Below, one piece after another: positions 26,897 through 36,027 of a stretch of DNA of 64,000 nucleotides. Position numbers and translations under genes: made by a program. This DNA comes from JANWXD01 sp035575135. GTDB taxonomy: Bacteria > Acidobacteriota > Terriglobia > Bryobacterales > Bryobacteraceae. The first letter of the stretch is position 1, and each line of letters opens with the position of its first letter. The DNA lies in contig DATLYE010000050.1 in the NCBI GenBank assembly GCA_035575135.1, positions 51,909 to 115,908 on the forward strand, in the 5' to 3' direction. The notes beneath the pieces were generated by a model. The model was given only the letters and a program-made list of their open reading frames with translations. It had not been told where the DNA came from and ran no database searches.

Positions 26897-27400
26897 TCAC
26901 TCGACCCCGAGTTTCCGCGCAATCGCCTCGAGCAGCCGCCGGTCCTCGGCCGTGAAGCCGGAGGCCCGCTCCAGCTCCGCCCAGAGCTTCTTGTTGCGAA
27001 CCACCACCGTGCCCCCGATGTCGAAAGCCAGCTCCTCCTCCGGCTCCAGCGGCCGCAACGGCACCGGAACCTCGGGCGCGTCCGCTCCGGGCGTGTTGGT
27101 CGAGCCCAGGCCCTTCGGCGGAATGTTCACCGTGGCGGCTTCGTCCCGGTCCAGCACCAGCACGTCCAGCATCGGCTTGCCGTCCGGCCCCGCCGGCGGA
27201 TCCGCCAGCACCCGCTCGTAAACCACACGGCGGCTCCGGCTGTCCTTGGCGGCCGGATCGAACCAGTACTTCGGCTGCCGGTTCGGATTCCACGGCGGCG
27301 GTTCCTGCCCCGTGGCCCGCTGGTAGTCTTCGCGCGTCGGATAGTACGGGAACAGATAGAGGTTCCCGAGACTGTACTTCGGAAATGGCAATGCAGGCAA
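26897..27400 (-). CDS. Hypothetical protein
   Basis: 167 residues, MPALPFPKYSLGNLYLFPYYPTREDY at the start, Pro- and acid-rich, with a final helical part (RRLLEAIARKLGVE). No signal peptide or membrane segment and no family I recognise. Divergent from another unknown gene of similar composition 174 bp away. Confidence 0.55.
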   Translation of the reverse strand: MPALPFPKYSLGNLYLFPYYPTREDYQRATGQEPPPWNPNRQPKYWFDPAAKDSRSRRVVYERVLADPPAGPDGKPMLDVLVLDRDEAATVNIPPKGLGSTNTPGADAPEVPVPLRPLEPEEELAFDIGGTVVVRNKKLWAELERASGFTAEDRRLLEAIARKLGVE

Positions 27401-27574
27401 GGTACGTTTCCCTCCGATCGGAGCTTACCCGCGTCTTGAACTCCTGCCCGCCCCGGCTGGCCCCAACGGATTGAAAACACGTGGCCGCCGGCCGGCGCCA
27501 CCGCCGTGACTGCCTGTTTTGCGCCCCGGCGGTTCTGGCGCGCCGTTTGCATCCCCTTGGCGGAGGCAAACCGC

Positions 27575-28195
27575 ATGATCGTCTCACGCGCCGCCGCTCA
27601 CCTGGAGCAACATCCCGGTTCGCTCCCCGAACCGGCGCCTAAGCTTGTACCCGCCAACGAGTTCGCCAGGCGCATACTGGAACTCCTCGCCGAGCGCCCC
27701 GGCCCCGAGCAGCCCGCCGCCGAGAGCGCGCCCGGACAAAAGCTCGTCGCCGGACGGCAGCTTCCTGTCGCCTCCGGCTCCTCCGCCGGAGTCAGCCCTG
27801 ACGCAGACCTGCCCGAGCCGGAGCGCTGGGATGAGGTCTTCGACTGGCGGGCCAGCGCCGAAGCCTACTGGAGCCGCCAGCCCGAGGAGGTGCGCCGGCT
27901 GCGCGACGTGCCGGACCTGCGCGAGCGCGAAGCGCTCGCCGCCGAGCTCGCCGCCAAAGGCCACGTCATAGACGTGCCCATCATGGTCTGGGGATCGGAT
28001 CCTCTGCGCGTGATGCTGCTGCGCCGCCTCTACGGCTACACCTGGGTGCCTTCGGCCTTGCAACCCCCGGTCGCCGTCGCCCCGGGCCTCGAGTTTCCCA
28101 CTCTGCCCGCCTATGACGCAACGCAGCCTCCCCCCGGCTCGATCCTCGTAGATCTGTCTTTTGCCCGGCTCCGCGCCGGCGTTGAGGCTTCCTGA
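27575..28195 (+). CDS. Hypothetical protein
   Basis: 206 residues from the ATG at MIVSRAAAHLEQHPG, preceded by GGAGG at a good distance; an upstream in-frame start at 27506 is less likely. Ala/Pro-rich N-terminal half, then DWRASAEAYWSRQPEEVRRLRD and MVWGSDPLRVMLLRRLYGYTW. No motif recognised. With the divergent gene before it this may be a small unknown accessory module. Confidence 0.55.
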   Translation: MIVSRAAAHLEQHPGSLPEPAPKLVPANEFARRILELLAERPGPEQPAAESAPGQKLVAGRQLPVASGSSAGVSPDADLPEPERWDEVFDWRASAEAYWSRQPEEVRRLRDVPDLREREALAAELAAKGHVIDVPIMVWGSDPLRVMLLRRLYGYTWVPSALQPPVAVAPGLEFPTLPAYDATQPPPGSILVDLSFARLRAGVEAS

Positions 28196-28268
28196 TTCGT
28201 AACTCCTCCGCGTCACTCCCCGGACTAGCGCGCGGCGCGCCTCCTCCCGCGTGTCACAATGAATTGCG

Positions 28269-29948
28269 GTGAAGCGCACGCTGCTGGCCGCCGCGGGGTT
28301 GGCTGCCTGGGCCCTCTGGCCGCGCCCCGGGGATCCGCTCCGTCCGGATCCGATCACCTTCGAGGACGTCACCGAACGCGCCGGCATCCGCTTCATCGCC
28401 CGCAACTCCGCCACCCCGAACAAGCACCAGCCCGAGACCATGTTGGCCGGCGTGGCCGTCTTCGACTACAACAACGACGGACGGCCGGACATTTACTTCG
28501 TCAACGGGGCCCGCATGCCCCAGCTCGACAAGGCCGGGCCGGAATACTTCAACCGCCTCTGGCGTAACAACGGCGACGGCACCTTCACCGACGTCACGCT
28601 GGAGGCGGGGGTTGCCGGCGAAGGCTACGGCATGGGAGTCGCCGCCGGTGACTACGACAACGACGGCTTCAGCGACCTGTTCCTCCCCGGCCTCAACCGC
28701 AATATCCTTTACCGCAACCGCGGCGACGGCAGGTTCGAAGATGTGACCCGTAAGGCCGGACTCGAAGGCCTCCACCCCACCCGTGGCAAGCTGTGGTCCA
28801 TCGCCGCCGGATGGTTCGACTACGACGGCGACGGCTGGCTCGACCTGTTCGTCGTCAACTACTGCGTCTGGAAGCCGGAAAAGGAGCCGTTCTGCGGCGA
28901 CCTGGTGGCCGGCTACCGCACCTATTGCCACCCGCAGTACTACGAAGGCCTGCCCAACTTCCTCTACCGCAACAACGGCGACGGCACCTTCCGCGACGTT
29001 TCCGAAGCTTCCGGCATCGCCCGCCACATCGGCAAGGGCATGGGCGTGGCCTTCGCCGACTACGACCAGGACGGCGATCTCGACGTCTTCGTGGCCAACG
29101 ACACCGTGCCCAACTTCCTGTTCCGCAACGATGGCGGGGGCCGCTTCACGGAGGTGGCCGTCCGCGCCGGTGTGGCCTACAACGACGACGGCCGTGCCCT
29201 TTCCTCGATGGGCGCCGACTTCCGCGACTACAACAACGACGGCCGCGAGGACCTCTTCATCACCGCCCTGGCCAACGAAACCTTCCCTCTGTTCCGCAAC
29301 GAAGGCCGCGGCTTTTTCCTCGACGTCACCTACCCGAGCCGTGTCGGCCGCGCCACGCTGCCCTTCAGCGGCTGGAGCAACGGCATCTTCGACTTCAACA
29401 ACGACGGCTGGAAGGACCTGTTTGCCGCCAACGGCGACGTGCAGGATAACACCGAGCTGTTCTCCAGCCGCCGCTCCCGCCAGCCCAACCTGATCCTGGC
29501 CAACCGCCGGGACGGCACCTTCGAGGACGCCACCGCTGCGGCGGGACCGGCCCTTCAGGCGGCCGCCTGGCACCGCGGAGCCGCTTTCGGCGACTTCGAC
29601 GGCGACGGCCGTCTGGACATCGTCGTTACGCGTCTCAACGAGCCGGCCGTGCTCCTGCGGAACACCTCACCGGCGCCGAATCACTGGCTGGCCCTGCGCC
29701 TTCGCGGCCGCCGCAGCAACCGCGACGCCATCGGCGCACGCGTGCGCCTGGTCACGGCCTCCGGCCTCGAGCAGTGGAACCACGTCACCACCTCGGTGGG
29801 GTTTGCCTCATCGAGCGACCGCACCCTCCACTTCGGCCTCGGCCGGGACGCCGCCGCCCGGCTGGTGGAGATCCGCTGGCCGTCGGGCGCCGTTCAGAAG
29901 CTCGAAAACGTCCCCTCGGACCGCCGCCTCGACGTCGAGGAACCCTGA
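28269..29948 (+). CDS. CRTAC1/ASPIC-UnbV protein with FG-GAP/VCBS repeats
   Basis: 559 residues from a GTG. Signal-like N-terminus KRTLLAAAGLAAWALWP. A long series of propeller repeats with Ca-binding motifs of type D-x-N-x-D-G: DYNNDGRPDIYFVNG, DYDNDGFSDLFL, DYDGDGWLDLFVVN, DYDQDGDLDVFVAND, DFNNDGWKDLF and DFDGDGRLDIVV. The C-terminus is the ASPIC/UnbV module (LRLRGRRSNRDAIGARVRLV, SDRTLHFGLG, VEIRWPSGAVQ). Such proteins are abundant in Acidobacteriota and thought to be secreted; function unclear. Confidence 0.9.
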   Translation: MKRTLLAAAGLAAWALWPRPGDPLRPDPITFEDVTERAGIRFIARNSATPNKHQPETMLAGVAVFDYNNDGRPDIYFVNGARMPQLDKAGPEYFNRLWRNNGDGTFTDVTLEAGVAGEGYGMGVAAGDYDNDGFSDLFLPGLNRNILYRNRGDGRFEDVTRKAGLEGLHPTRGKLWSIAAGWFDYDGDGWLDLFVVNYCVWKPEKEPFCGDLVAGYRTYCHPQYYEGLPNFLYRNNGDGTFRDVSEASGIARHIGKGMGVAFADYDQDGDLDVFVANDTVPNFLFRNDGGGRFTEVAVRAGVAYNDDGRALSSMGADFRDYNNDGREDLFITALANETFPLFRNEGRGFFLDVTYPSRVGRATLPFSGWSNGIFDFNNDGWKDLFAANGDVQDNTELFSSRRSRQPNLILANRRDGTFEDATAAAGPALQAAAWHRGAAFGDFDGDGRLDIVVTRLNEPAVLLRNTSPAPNHWLALRLRGRRSNRDAIGARVRLVTASGLEQWNHVTTSVGFASSSDRTLHFGLGRDAAARLVEIRWPSGAVQKLENVPSDRRLDVEEP

Positions 29949-30023
29949 GCCCTTCAGCCGCGGCCCTTCCTTCCAACTTCTGGGGCCAGTGGCGTAATTC
30001 AGCCCCGGCCAGAGCCCACTGCT

Positions 30024-30590
30024 TCAGCCGTTGCCCTTCAGTCCCAGCTCCTCGGCCCGCTCCTGCATGGCGGCGATGCAGAAGGCAATGTGCTCGTCGA
30101 GCGGAATGCCCAGCTCTTCGGCGCCCCTGACGATGTCCTCGCGCTTGACCGAACGGGCGAAGGCCTTGTCCTTGAGTTTTTTGCGCACCGAAGCCACGTC
30201 CACCTCGAAAATGCTCTTGTGCGGCTTGACCAGCGAGACCGCCGTCAGGAAACCCGCCAGCTCGTCGCAGGCAAACAGCGTCTTTTCGAGCAGCGTCTGG
30301 CGAGGCACGCCGCTGTAGTCGGCATGGGACAAAATTGCCCGCCGGATCTCCTCCTCGACGCCCCGGGCTGCCAGAATCGGCTCCCCTTTGAGGGGATGAT
30401 CCGGCGCCTGGGGGTGAATCTCCCAGTCGAAGTCATGCAGCAGTGCCGTCACCGACCACTTGGCCTCGTCCTCGCCGAACCGGCGGGCGTAGGCGGTCAC
30501 GCACGCCTCCACTGCCAGGGCATGTTTTCTGAGGTTTTCCGACCGGGTGAACTCGCACAGGATTTGCCAGGCTTCCTCGCGCGTGATCAT
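30024..30590 (-). CDS. HD-domain hydrolase
   Basis: 188 residues. Metal ligands: HALAVEACVTAYARRFGEDEAKW, then the HD pair in TALLHDFDWEIHPQAPDHPLKGE and a later ILSHADYSG. Likely a phosphohydrolase of the HDIG type that acts on nucleotides or signalling phosphates. Monocistronic, divergent from tRNA-Ala. Confidence 0.85.
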   Translation of the reverse strand: MITREEAWQILCEFTRSENLRKHALAVEACVTAYARRFGEDEAKWSVTALLHDFDWEIHPQAPDHPLKGEPILAARGVEEEIRRAILSHADYSGVPRQTLLEKTLFACDELAGFLTAVSLVKPHKSIFEVDVASVRKKLKDKAFARSVKREDIVRGAEELGIPLDEHIAFCIAAMQERAEELGLKGNG

Positions 30591-30598
30591 GCCTGTAC

Positions 30599-30604
30599 TA
30601 TAAT
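30599..30604 (+). promoter_or_regulatory. -10 box of tRNA-Ala
   Basis: Consensus TATAAT 20 bp upstream of the tRNA. The -35 region is poor. It overlaps the start of the divergent HD gene. Confidence 0.4.
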
Positions 30605-30623
30605 GAAATGCAGGATCGCCTGT

Positions 30624-30699
30624 GGGCCTGTGGCGCAGTTGGGAGCGCGCTTCAATGGCATTGAAGAGGTCACGGGTTCGAATCCCGTCAGGTCCACCA
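30624..30699 (+). tRNA. tRNA-Ala (anticodon GGC)
   Basis: 76 nt with encoded CCA. Acceptor GGGCCTG/CAGGTCC contains the G3-U70 wobble pair that marks alanine tRNA. D-stem GCGC/GCGC, anticodon stem CTTCA/TGAAG with loop ATGGCAT (anticodon GGC), T-arm ACGGG-TTCGAAT-CCCGT. The accessory region begins right after it. Confidence 0.96.
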
Positions 30700-31194
30700 G
30701 GGCGTTCATACGGCGAGTCGCTGTCACCCCCTTCACGGCGTCCGGGATGCTGACCAATCTCCTTCCGGCAGTTCCACGCAAAGGGTGGTCAGCGGACAAT
30801 CCCGCCCCGTTGCCACGTCTCGCCACTCTACTACAGCCAAGAACGGCCGCGAGCCTGGACTTCGCGTCGCCAAGTGACTTCGAAAAACGCCAGTCCGGTC
30901 AGCAGTAGGGCACCGATATCCAATGAGCCAGAAGTATCTCAATGTTTACCGGAGGCCCCAAAATCACCATATTTGGGCGGGTCAAAGATGACGTATTCCC
31001 AAGCTGAACGTCGTGCTTCTGATGTGCAGCTGAAACGGCGGGAACGCGAGCATTACCAGGATGAAGCTAGCGCCCAGCGGCACCCAGATTCGTTGGCTGC
31101 TGATGTAGTCCACCTGCCCGCATAAGGCTCCTCACCAGGCGCCCCACAGCGCCGCCACTGCGCCGCGTTGTTTCCAGCACTGTGCCCTCTAGCC
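30700..31194. other. Intergenic start of the tRNA-adjacent accessory region
   Basis: About 500 bp of visibly AT-richer sequence with no credible gene on either strand; open frames lack motifs or RBS. I looked for a second copy of the tRNA 3' end as an attachment site in this stretch and further right and found none. Confidence 0.4.
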
Positions 31195-32760
31195 TTAGAA
31201 CTCCGCAGGTTCGATGGCCGACGTGGGGAGATTTCCATGGGGCACCCCGTAAAGCGTGATGGTGAATCCGGTGACTTGATTCCCAACCACCTCGAACGTA
31301 AATGTCCTGTCTGCCTTCCGATATTCAGTGTTCGGTCCGAACAGATACTCATCTCCGTACCAAGATTCTCCGGAGGCATATCTGACCTCGAACGTACCGA
31401 GAGGGACGTCTATGCTCACACTCGTGCCGCTGTAAACAAAGACCGTTAGCACGGGAGTACCCGTAAACGCATCCACCAGCTTCACCACATAATGCCTACC
31501 GCGTGCCGCCCTGATCTCGAAGGGAGCCACTCTCTCCAACGCTGTGAAACTCCACACATGGCCATTGCGGGGAAGAGGTTTCTCGGGTATCGAGGGTTGC
31601 TCCACTTTGTGAGAAGGCGGCAGCGCATACGGAGATGGTTGCTCGGCGTCTTCAGGAGTCGGCGGCGCATATGTGGCTGACGCAGGATGCTGGATCCATC
31701 CTGCGCCCGATAACTCATCGTTTAGTTCTATAGCTGCCAACAAACCAAAGGCGCAGACGAGTACGCAAACAGCATAGATTAGCGAGCCACCACCTGTCGG
31801 CACCATCACGTTCGTGAAAAGGCTGGCTCTCGGCGCCCCGGCAAAGTCATCGTGCTTTCTAAAGTACTCAAAGTTGCCAGCCGCGTACGCAGTACGAATC
31901 CGACCGCGGCAGGTTTTTATCCACTCACACATCCTTTCAACTTCTACCTTCGAGGAAAGACGTACCGAATCCTCATAGCCATCGAAACGCAGAACTACAT
32001 GTGAATTTAGATACAGTCCGTTCATGTAGTTGTGGGTGACGGATACGTTCTTGAGTGCCCAGATCGGACGAAAACTTATGACATCATATTCGGTCCTGAC
32101 GAAATAGATAGGCGTCACGTAGAAATACGGTTTCAGAGTCGATCGCCGCCACTTGATAATCGTCAACAAGTTGCGGCCGACAAGCAAACTGACACCGAAA
32201 GTAAAGCCCGCGTACCAGAGTATCCTGCTTTCCTCCCATTTGGCCCCGTCGGCGGATGCGAAAAGGTACCCGAACCAGCCCAGTGATGCCAGGGCAACGA
32301 AGTAGTTCCAAGTCAGTGATGCGAGTCTTACTTGAAACTGCTCCCCCTCTTTGCCCGCCTGGCGCTTCAGCAGCCGCTCCTGGACGTGCTTCGGGAGGTC
32401 CACGTATCTGACTTGGCCAGCGGCCGGGTCTTCGACGCCAAATGGGTCCGGTGAAGGGCCTCCCGTGTCTCTCCCCCGGGAACCTCCACCAGACGGCGGC
32501 TGCTGCTTTTGAAAGCGGTTTGCCCTGATGCGGTCGTATTCTCGGCGACGGCGCGTATCGCTGAGGATAGAATACGCGGTGTTCAGTTCCAAAAGCATCT
32601 CGTTGGCGCGCTGCCAGTCCTCAGGTTGCCGCTGCGGGTCGAACCGGTCCGGATGGACCACCCGCGCCCGAGACCGGTACGCCTGACGGATCTCCTCCTC
32701 GCTGGCATCAGGGCCAACGCCCAGAATGGAGTAGAGGTCCTTCTCCGAGGGATCCGTCAT
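31195..32760 (-). CDS. Membrane-bound J-domain protein of unknown function
   Basis: 521 residues. Residues 1-75 are a DnaJ J-domain (DLYSILGVGPDASEEEIRQAY, with the HPD loop in VVHPDRFDP). A Gly/Pro-rich linker follows. Then come two hydrophobic segments (WNYFVALASLGWFGYLFAS; ILWYAGFTFGVSLLVG), a PH-like soluble part (FYVTPIYFVRTEYDVISF), a third membrane segment (LIYAVCVLVCAFGLLAAI), a Pro-rich spacer and a beta-rich C-terminal domain (FTGTPVLTVFVYSGTSVSIDV, GTFEVRYASGESWYGDEYLFG). It is not a standard DnaJ (no Cys-rich zinc domain). It may recruit DnaK at the membrane. Base composition is AT-richer than flanking genes, suggesting transfer. Confidence 0.75.
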   Translation of the reverse strand: MTDPSEKDLYSILGVGPDASEEEIRQAYRSRARVVHPDRFDPQRQPEDWQRANEMLLELNTAYSILSDTRRRREYDRIRANRFQKQQPPSGGGSRGRDTGGPSPDPFGVEDPAAGQVRYVDLPKHVQERLLKRQAGKEGEQFQVRLASLTWNYFVALASLGWFGYLFASADGAKWEESRILWYAGFTFGVSLLVGRNLLTIIKWRRSTLKPYFYVTPIYFVRTEYDVISFRPIWALKNVSVTHNYMNGLYLNSHVVLRFDGYEDSVRLSSKVEVERMCEWIKTCRGRIRTAYAAGNFEYFRKHDDFAGAPRASLFTNVMVPTGGGSLIYAVCVLVCAFGLLAAIELNDELSGAGWIQHPASATYAPPTPEDAEQPSPYALPPSHKVEQPSIPEKPLPRNGHVWSFTALERVAPFEIRAARGRHYVVKLVDAFTGTPVLTVFVYSGTSVSIDVPLGTFEVRYASGESWYGDEYLFGPNTEYRKADRTFTFEVVGNQVTGFTITLYGVPHGNLPTSAIEPAEF

Positions 32761-32830
32761 CTTGTGTCACCGTTTCAAATCGCGGCAAACTAGCAATTTA
32801 TCCCCACGCATAAAATCGCTCACGACGCCT

Positions 32831-33709
32831 CTATTCACCTACTTCACCGTAAGCCATCTTCATTAACTCGCGGAGCAGAGGTTCGTGTCTTTTTACGTCG
32901 CCCTTGCCGAGACGAATCCGGTAGCGACCCCAACGACTGTCATACTCCATCACATCAATCCCCGCCTCCTCGAGTTTCGATTGAATTTCGTCCGAACGAT
33001 CGAGCCGCGGCTCGAACCGTACCCAGTCCTTCATCGGACGGAATATGACAAAGTTGTTCGGTTGGCCGCTCTTCGAGGCAAGGCCGATGTAGAATTTGTT
33101 ATATTTCAGTGTCAGGTCTGGTGCAAACTCGTTTATAATTTTAAGAAGTGAATCTGTAATTTCCAGCGTTTCTTTCGTCCCGCGTCTTTCCCAGTACGTT
33201 CTGTCGGCAACTTCCTGGCCTTCTTCATCTTCACCCACAGGCCCAAGACGCATTTCGTTTAGCACTGTTGTGAACACCAGGGAGACATGGTCACCGAAGC
33301 GCAGAGCGTGCATTTGGATTGCGACCAACGGAATGAAGCCGTTAAAAAGGCTGATGACGTTCAGGAAGCGACTCGTGATCTCCTCGGCCACCAGAACCGC
33401 AGTGTGCTCGTATTGCGGATAGCGTTTTCTTTCAACGTCCCAGTACTCGATTGTTCGGATAATGTGGGACGCGTCCGTTTTTCCGAGCTGAATCTCGATT
33501 TCGTAACGTCTGTTTAATTCTGCATGCTGGCACAGTATATCGAGACGGCCTCCCTGGGGATGGATTCGTTCTTTGTCTTTGACGATGAGATCGCCAAGGC
33601 CGAGAAGGGACGGGTCCTCGGCGATTCTTTCCTGTACCCAGCGCTCGTTTAACTCGGGATGGTTCTTGAGGCTAATTCTTTCGGGCTTACAGTATTTTAG
33701 ATTGTTCAT
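32831..33709 (-). CDS. PD-(D/E)xK-like nuclease-fold protein
   Basis: 292 residues from an ATG with RBS GGGGAG. A core of type D-x(n)-E-x-Q is seen in GGRLDILCQ followed by RRYEIEIQLGKTDASHI. Then IIRTIEYWDVERKRYPQYEH and AVLVAEEITSRFLNVI follow, a pattern shared by many uncharacterised proteins next to mobile or restriction genes. The C-terminal half is a charged alpha/beta domain (FVIFRPMKDWVRFEPRLDR, like the DNA-binding tail seen in NucS/DUF5655 contexts). Nuclease activity is inferred only. Neighbour of a transposase remnant. Confidence 0.6.
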   Translation of the reverse strand: MNNLKYCKPERISLKNHPELNERWVQERIAEDPSLLGLGDLIVKDKERIHPQGGRLDILCQHAELNRRYEIEIQLGKTDASHIIRTIEYWDVERKRYPQYEHTAVLVAEEITSRFLNVISLFNGFIPLVAIQMHALRFGDHVSLVFTTVLNEMRLGPVGEDEEGQEVADRTYWERRGTKETLEITDSLLKIINEFAPDLTLKYNKFYIGLASKSGQPNNFVIFRPMKDWVRFEPRLDRSDEIQSKLEEAGIDVMEYDSRWGRYRIRLGKGDVKRHEPLLRELMKMAYGEVGE

Positions 33710-33785
33710 GGCGCTCCCCTTTCTCGGTGTTGAGAGGGGCTCACGCTGTCTCGGCCGCGGGTCGACCTGGGACATATTTCTTCCC

Positions 33786-33821
33786 TGACAGGTACTCTTA
33801 CTTTGACAGGTACTCTTACTT
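33786..33821 (+). repeat. 18-bp perfect tandem repeat (two copies)
   Basis: The unit tgacaggtactcttactt occurs twice head to tail (33786-33803 and 33804-33821) with no spacer, just upstream of the nuclease-like gene and left of the transposase remnant. It could be a mobile-element end or a regulatory repeat. Confidence 0.75.
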
Positions 33822-34224
33822 TTCCCTCACGAATAGCTGGCAACGCTCTCAAAACTTTCGTGATAGCGGGCCTCATCGCCCGTCTTTACGCTCTTCCATC
33901 TGAGCATCAGGCAGCTTCGATGGCAGAGTGTGTACCACAGGAAGGGCGGCTCTGTCAAGTTCCAGTTTCGTTGTTTCTTTCCTATCCAGGCACATGGTGA
34001 CCCACACCCGGCTGCGGGTGTTTGGTTCGGGAAAAGGTGCTGGCCCGGGGGGAGGCGGTGTTTCCGAAGCCGGAGCGTAGCGCAAGCGAAGGAAACACCG
34101 CGGGCGGCCGCCGCCCCTCCTCGCTCACCTGGGAACTGGCCTGGAGGCGGCGTGGATAAAAGGCAAAACGGCACAAGGACGTTTCCGGCGAGAATGTTTG
34201 CGATGAAAATCCCCTCTGCCGGAG
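33822..34224. other. Non-coding sequence left of the transposase remnant
   Basis: No gene seen. It contains the left copy of a 15-bp direct repeat (33963-33977). Probably mobile-element debris whose coding capacity is lost. Confidence 0.4.
33963..33977 (+). repeat. Left copy of 15-bp direct repeat flanking the transposase remnant
   Basis: cagtttcgttgtttc, identical to 34727-34741. Each copy is followed after 7-9 nt by caggcac, so the similarity extends over roughly 30 bp with a divergent middle. Confidence 0.6.
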
Positions 34225-34740
34225 GTGCTGTTTGCCGACCGGCTGCTGGAGCACTTCCGCCGCTCGGGGGTGGATCTGGCCCAGCTGGTGGTGCAGACCG
34301 ACCACGGCAGCGAGTTCGGAGGCACCTGGAACCGCCGCCACGGCCTGCCGCCCTTCACCAAACTGGTCGAGCAAACCTACGGCTGCGGCGCGCATCGCTT
34401 CAACCCGCCCCACCGTTCGACCTACAACAGCGACGTGGAGGCGGTGCACGGCCTGATGGAGCCGGAGTTCTACGAGCTGGAACGGTTCCGGGGATCGGTC
34501 CGGCAGTTCCTGAATCAGGTCCACAGCTACCAGTTCTACTTCAACCTGCTGCGGCGCAATCGCAACCGGGGAGGCGCCACACCGGAGCAGTTGCGCGCCG
34601 CCCGGGCGCCCACCGTCGACCCCAAGATCTTCTTCCTGCCTCCCGTCCTGCTGTCCTCGCTGGAGGCACACCACCTGCCGATACTGCGGCGGGTGGTGAT
34701 GGGTCAGAATGTACCTGGATATGTCACAGTTTCGTTGTTT
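34225..34740 (+). pseudogene. Remnant of a DDE integrase/transposase
   Basis: The frame holds only the C-terminal part of an rve-type catalytic domain: LVVQTDHGSEFGGTW carries the second Asp. About 45 residues on, PPHRSTYNSDVEAVHGLMEPEFYEL carries the Glu. The first Asp and the N-terminal helix-turn-helix are missing, and the frame runs on past the element end without the natural stop. So it is a dead fragment. It lies between two 15-bp direct repeats. Confidence 0.75.
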
Positions 34741-34741
34741 C
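34727..34741 (+). repeat. Right copy of 15-bp direct repeat flanking the transposase remnant
   Basis: Same 15 bases as 33963-33977, overlapping the end of the readable transposase frame. The following 270 bp to the VOC gene hold nothing recognisable. Confidence 0.6.
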
Positions 34742-35011
34742 GGTGTTGGCAGGCACCCGAAAAAAACAGATATTGCGACGATTTACAACCGCCCGGTAGG
34801 TACTTGGGCCACACATCCCGATTTCGCTTTTCCTGCTGGAAGGGACGCTGCCCTAGACTTCGAGGTGCGGGGAACCTGAGAGGCTACGTAATCTCAGGGT
34901 TGACCGGCCGATGGGCCTCATTTGCCGTCTTTGGCGCTTCGCCAGTTGCCCCGAAATTCTGCAGCAATGCTTCCTGAGCAAGCTCATGCCTTTGGCTTCG
35001 AAATTGCCCCC

Positions 35012-35938
35012 TCACCCCCTCCCACCAAACGCTGCTTCCAGCCCCGCCACATCCGGCTTCTTCATCCCCAGCAGCGCCTGCATGACCCGCCGGACCCTCT
35101 CCTCCTCCCCGCAGCGCAGCATCCCGTCGAGCGCCGCCGGCACGATCTGCCAGGACACCCCGAAACGGTCCTTGCACCACCCGCACATCTCCGCTTCCGG
35201 CACCGCCGAGAGCTTCTCCCAGTAATAGTCCACCTCCGCCTGATCGCGGCAGCGCACCACGAACGAAATCGCCTCGTTGAAGCCGAAATCGTGCCCGAGA
35301 GCGCTGTCCATCGCCGCAAACCAGGTCTCCCCCAGCCGGAAGTCCGAGTACATCACCGTGCCTTCGCGGTTCGGCCCCATCCCGGCAGGGTAACGAGCCA
35401 GCAGGCCGGCGCAAGACCCCTCGAAGACCGAACGGTAGAATTCCCCCGCCTCCTCGGCCCGCCCGCAAACTCCACCGGTGAACAACAGCGCAGGCATCAG
35501 AAACGGCCGCGCCTCCCCTTCGGGATGGGACAGGATCAGTTGCCATGACACGCCGTAGCGGTCCTGAATCCATCCGTAACGCGGGCTGAACGGATACGCA
35601 TCGAGCGGCATCAGCGCCTGACCGCCTTCCGCGAGCTGCGCCCACGTCGCATCCAGATGCTCCCGCGCCCGGGGATCCTCGCCGGGGTCGAAGTTCACCA
35701 GAAACGAGATGGAAGGGTTGAACCGGAACTGCGGCCCCGCCGAGATCGCCAGGAACGGCTGGCCCCTCAAATGAAACCACACCACATCGCAGTCCCCTGA
35801 CGGCGTGTCGCGAAGCGTGACGATGTCTTCGACCTCTGAGTCCGGAAACAGCGTCGCGTACCACTGCGCCGCCTGGCGCCCCTCCCGGTCGAACCACAGG
35901 TGGGGCGTAATCGAGGTCGCCGGACGTGCTGCCGCCAT
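35012..35938 (-). CDS. VOC/PhnB-like protein with two glyoxalase domains
   Basis: 308 residues from the ATG of MAAARPATSITPHLWFD. Two related halves: ITPHLWFDREGRQAAQWYATLFPDS ... YGWIQDRYGVSWQLILS, and LLFTGGVCGRAEEAGEFYRSVFEGS ... MCGWCKDRFGVSWQIVPAAL. This is the 3-dmu-9_3-mt (PhnB) pattern, a fused pair. Such proteins are metal-binding with uncertain substrates. Confidence 0.85.
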   Translation of the reverse strand: MAAARPATSITPHLWFDREGRQAAQWYATLFPDSEVEDIVTLRDTPSGDCDVVWFHLRGQPFLAISAGPQFRFNPSISFLVNFDPGEDPRAREHLDATWAQLAEGGQALMPLDAYPFSPRYGWIQDRYGVSWQLILSHPEGEARPFLMPALLFTGGVCGRAEEAGEFYRSVFEGSCAGLLARYPAGMGPNREGTVMYSDFRLGETWFAAMDSALGHDFGFNEAISFVVRCRDQAEVDYYWEKLSAVPEAEMCGWCKDRFGVSWQIVPAALDGMLRCGEEERVRRVMQALLGMKKPDVAGLEAAFGGRG

Positions 35939-36027
35939 GGCTCTCAGGCTACCATGGCCGGATGCGCCGGCCCGCGTCAAACACCGGCCGCGGCGCCACA
36001 CGCCGCCCGCATCGTAAAATCAAAGTA

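Noticed and set aside
30624..34000. Search for a duplicated tRNA-Ala 3' end as an attachment site
   Set aside because: No second copy of the T-arm/acceptor sequence found in the accessory region.
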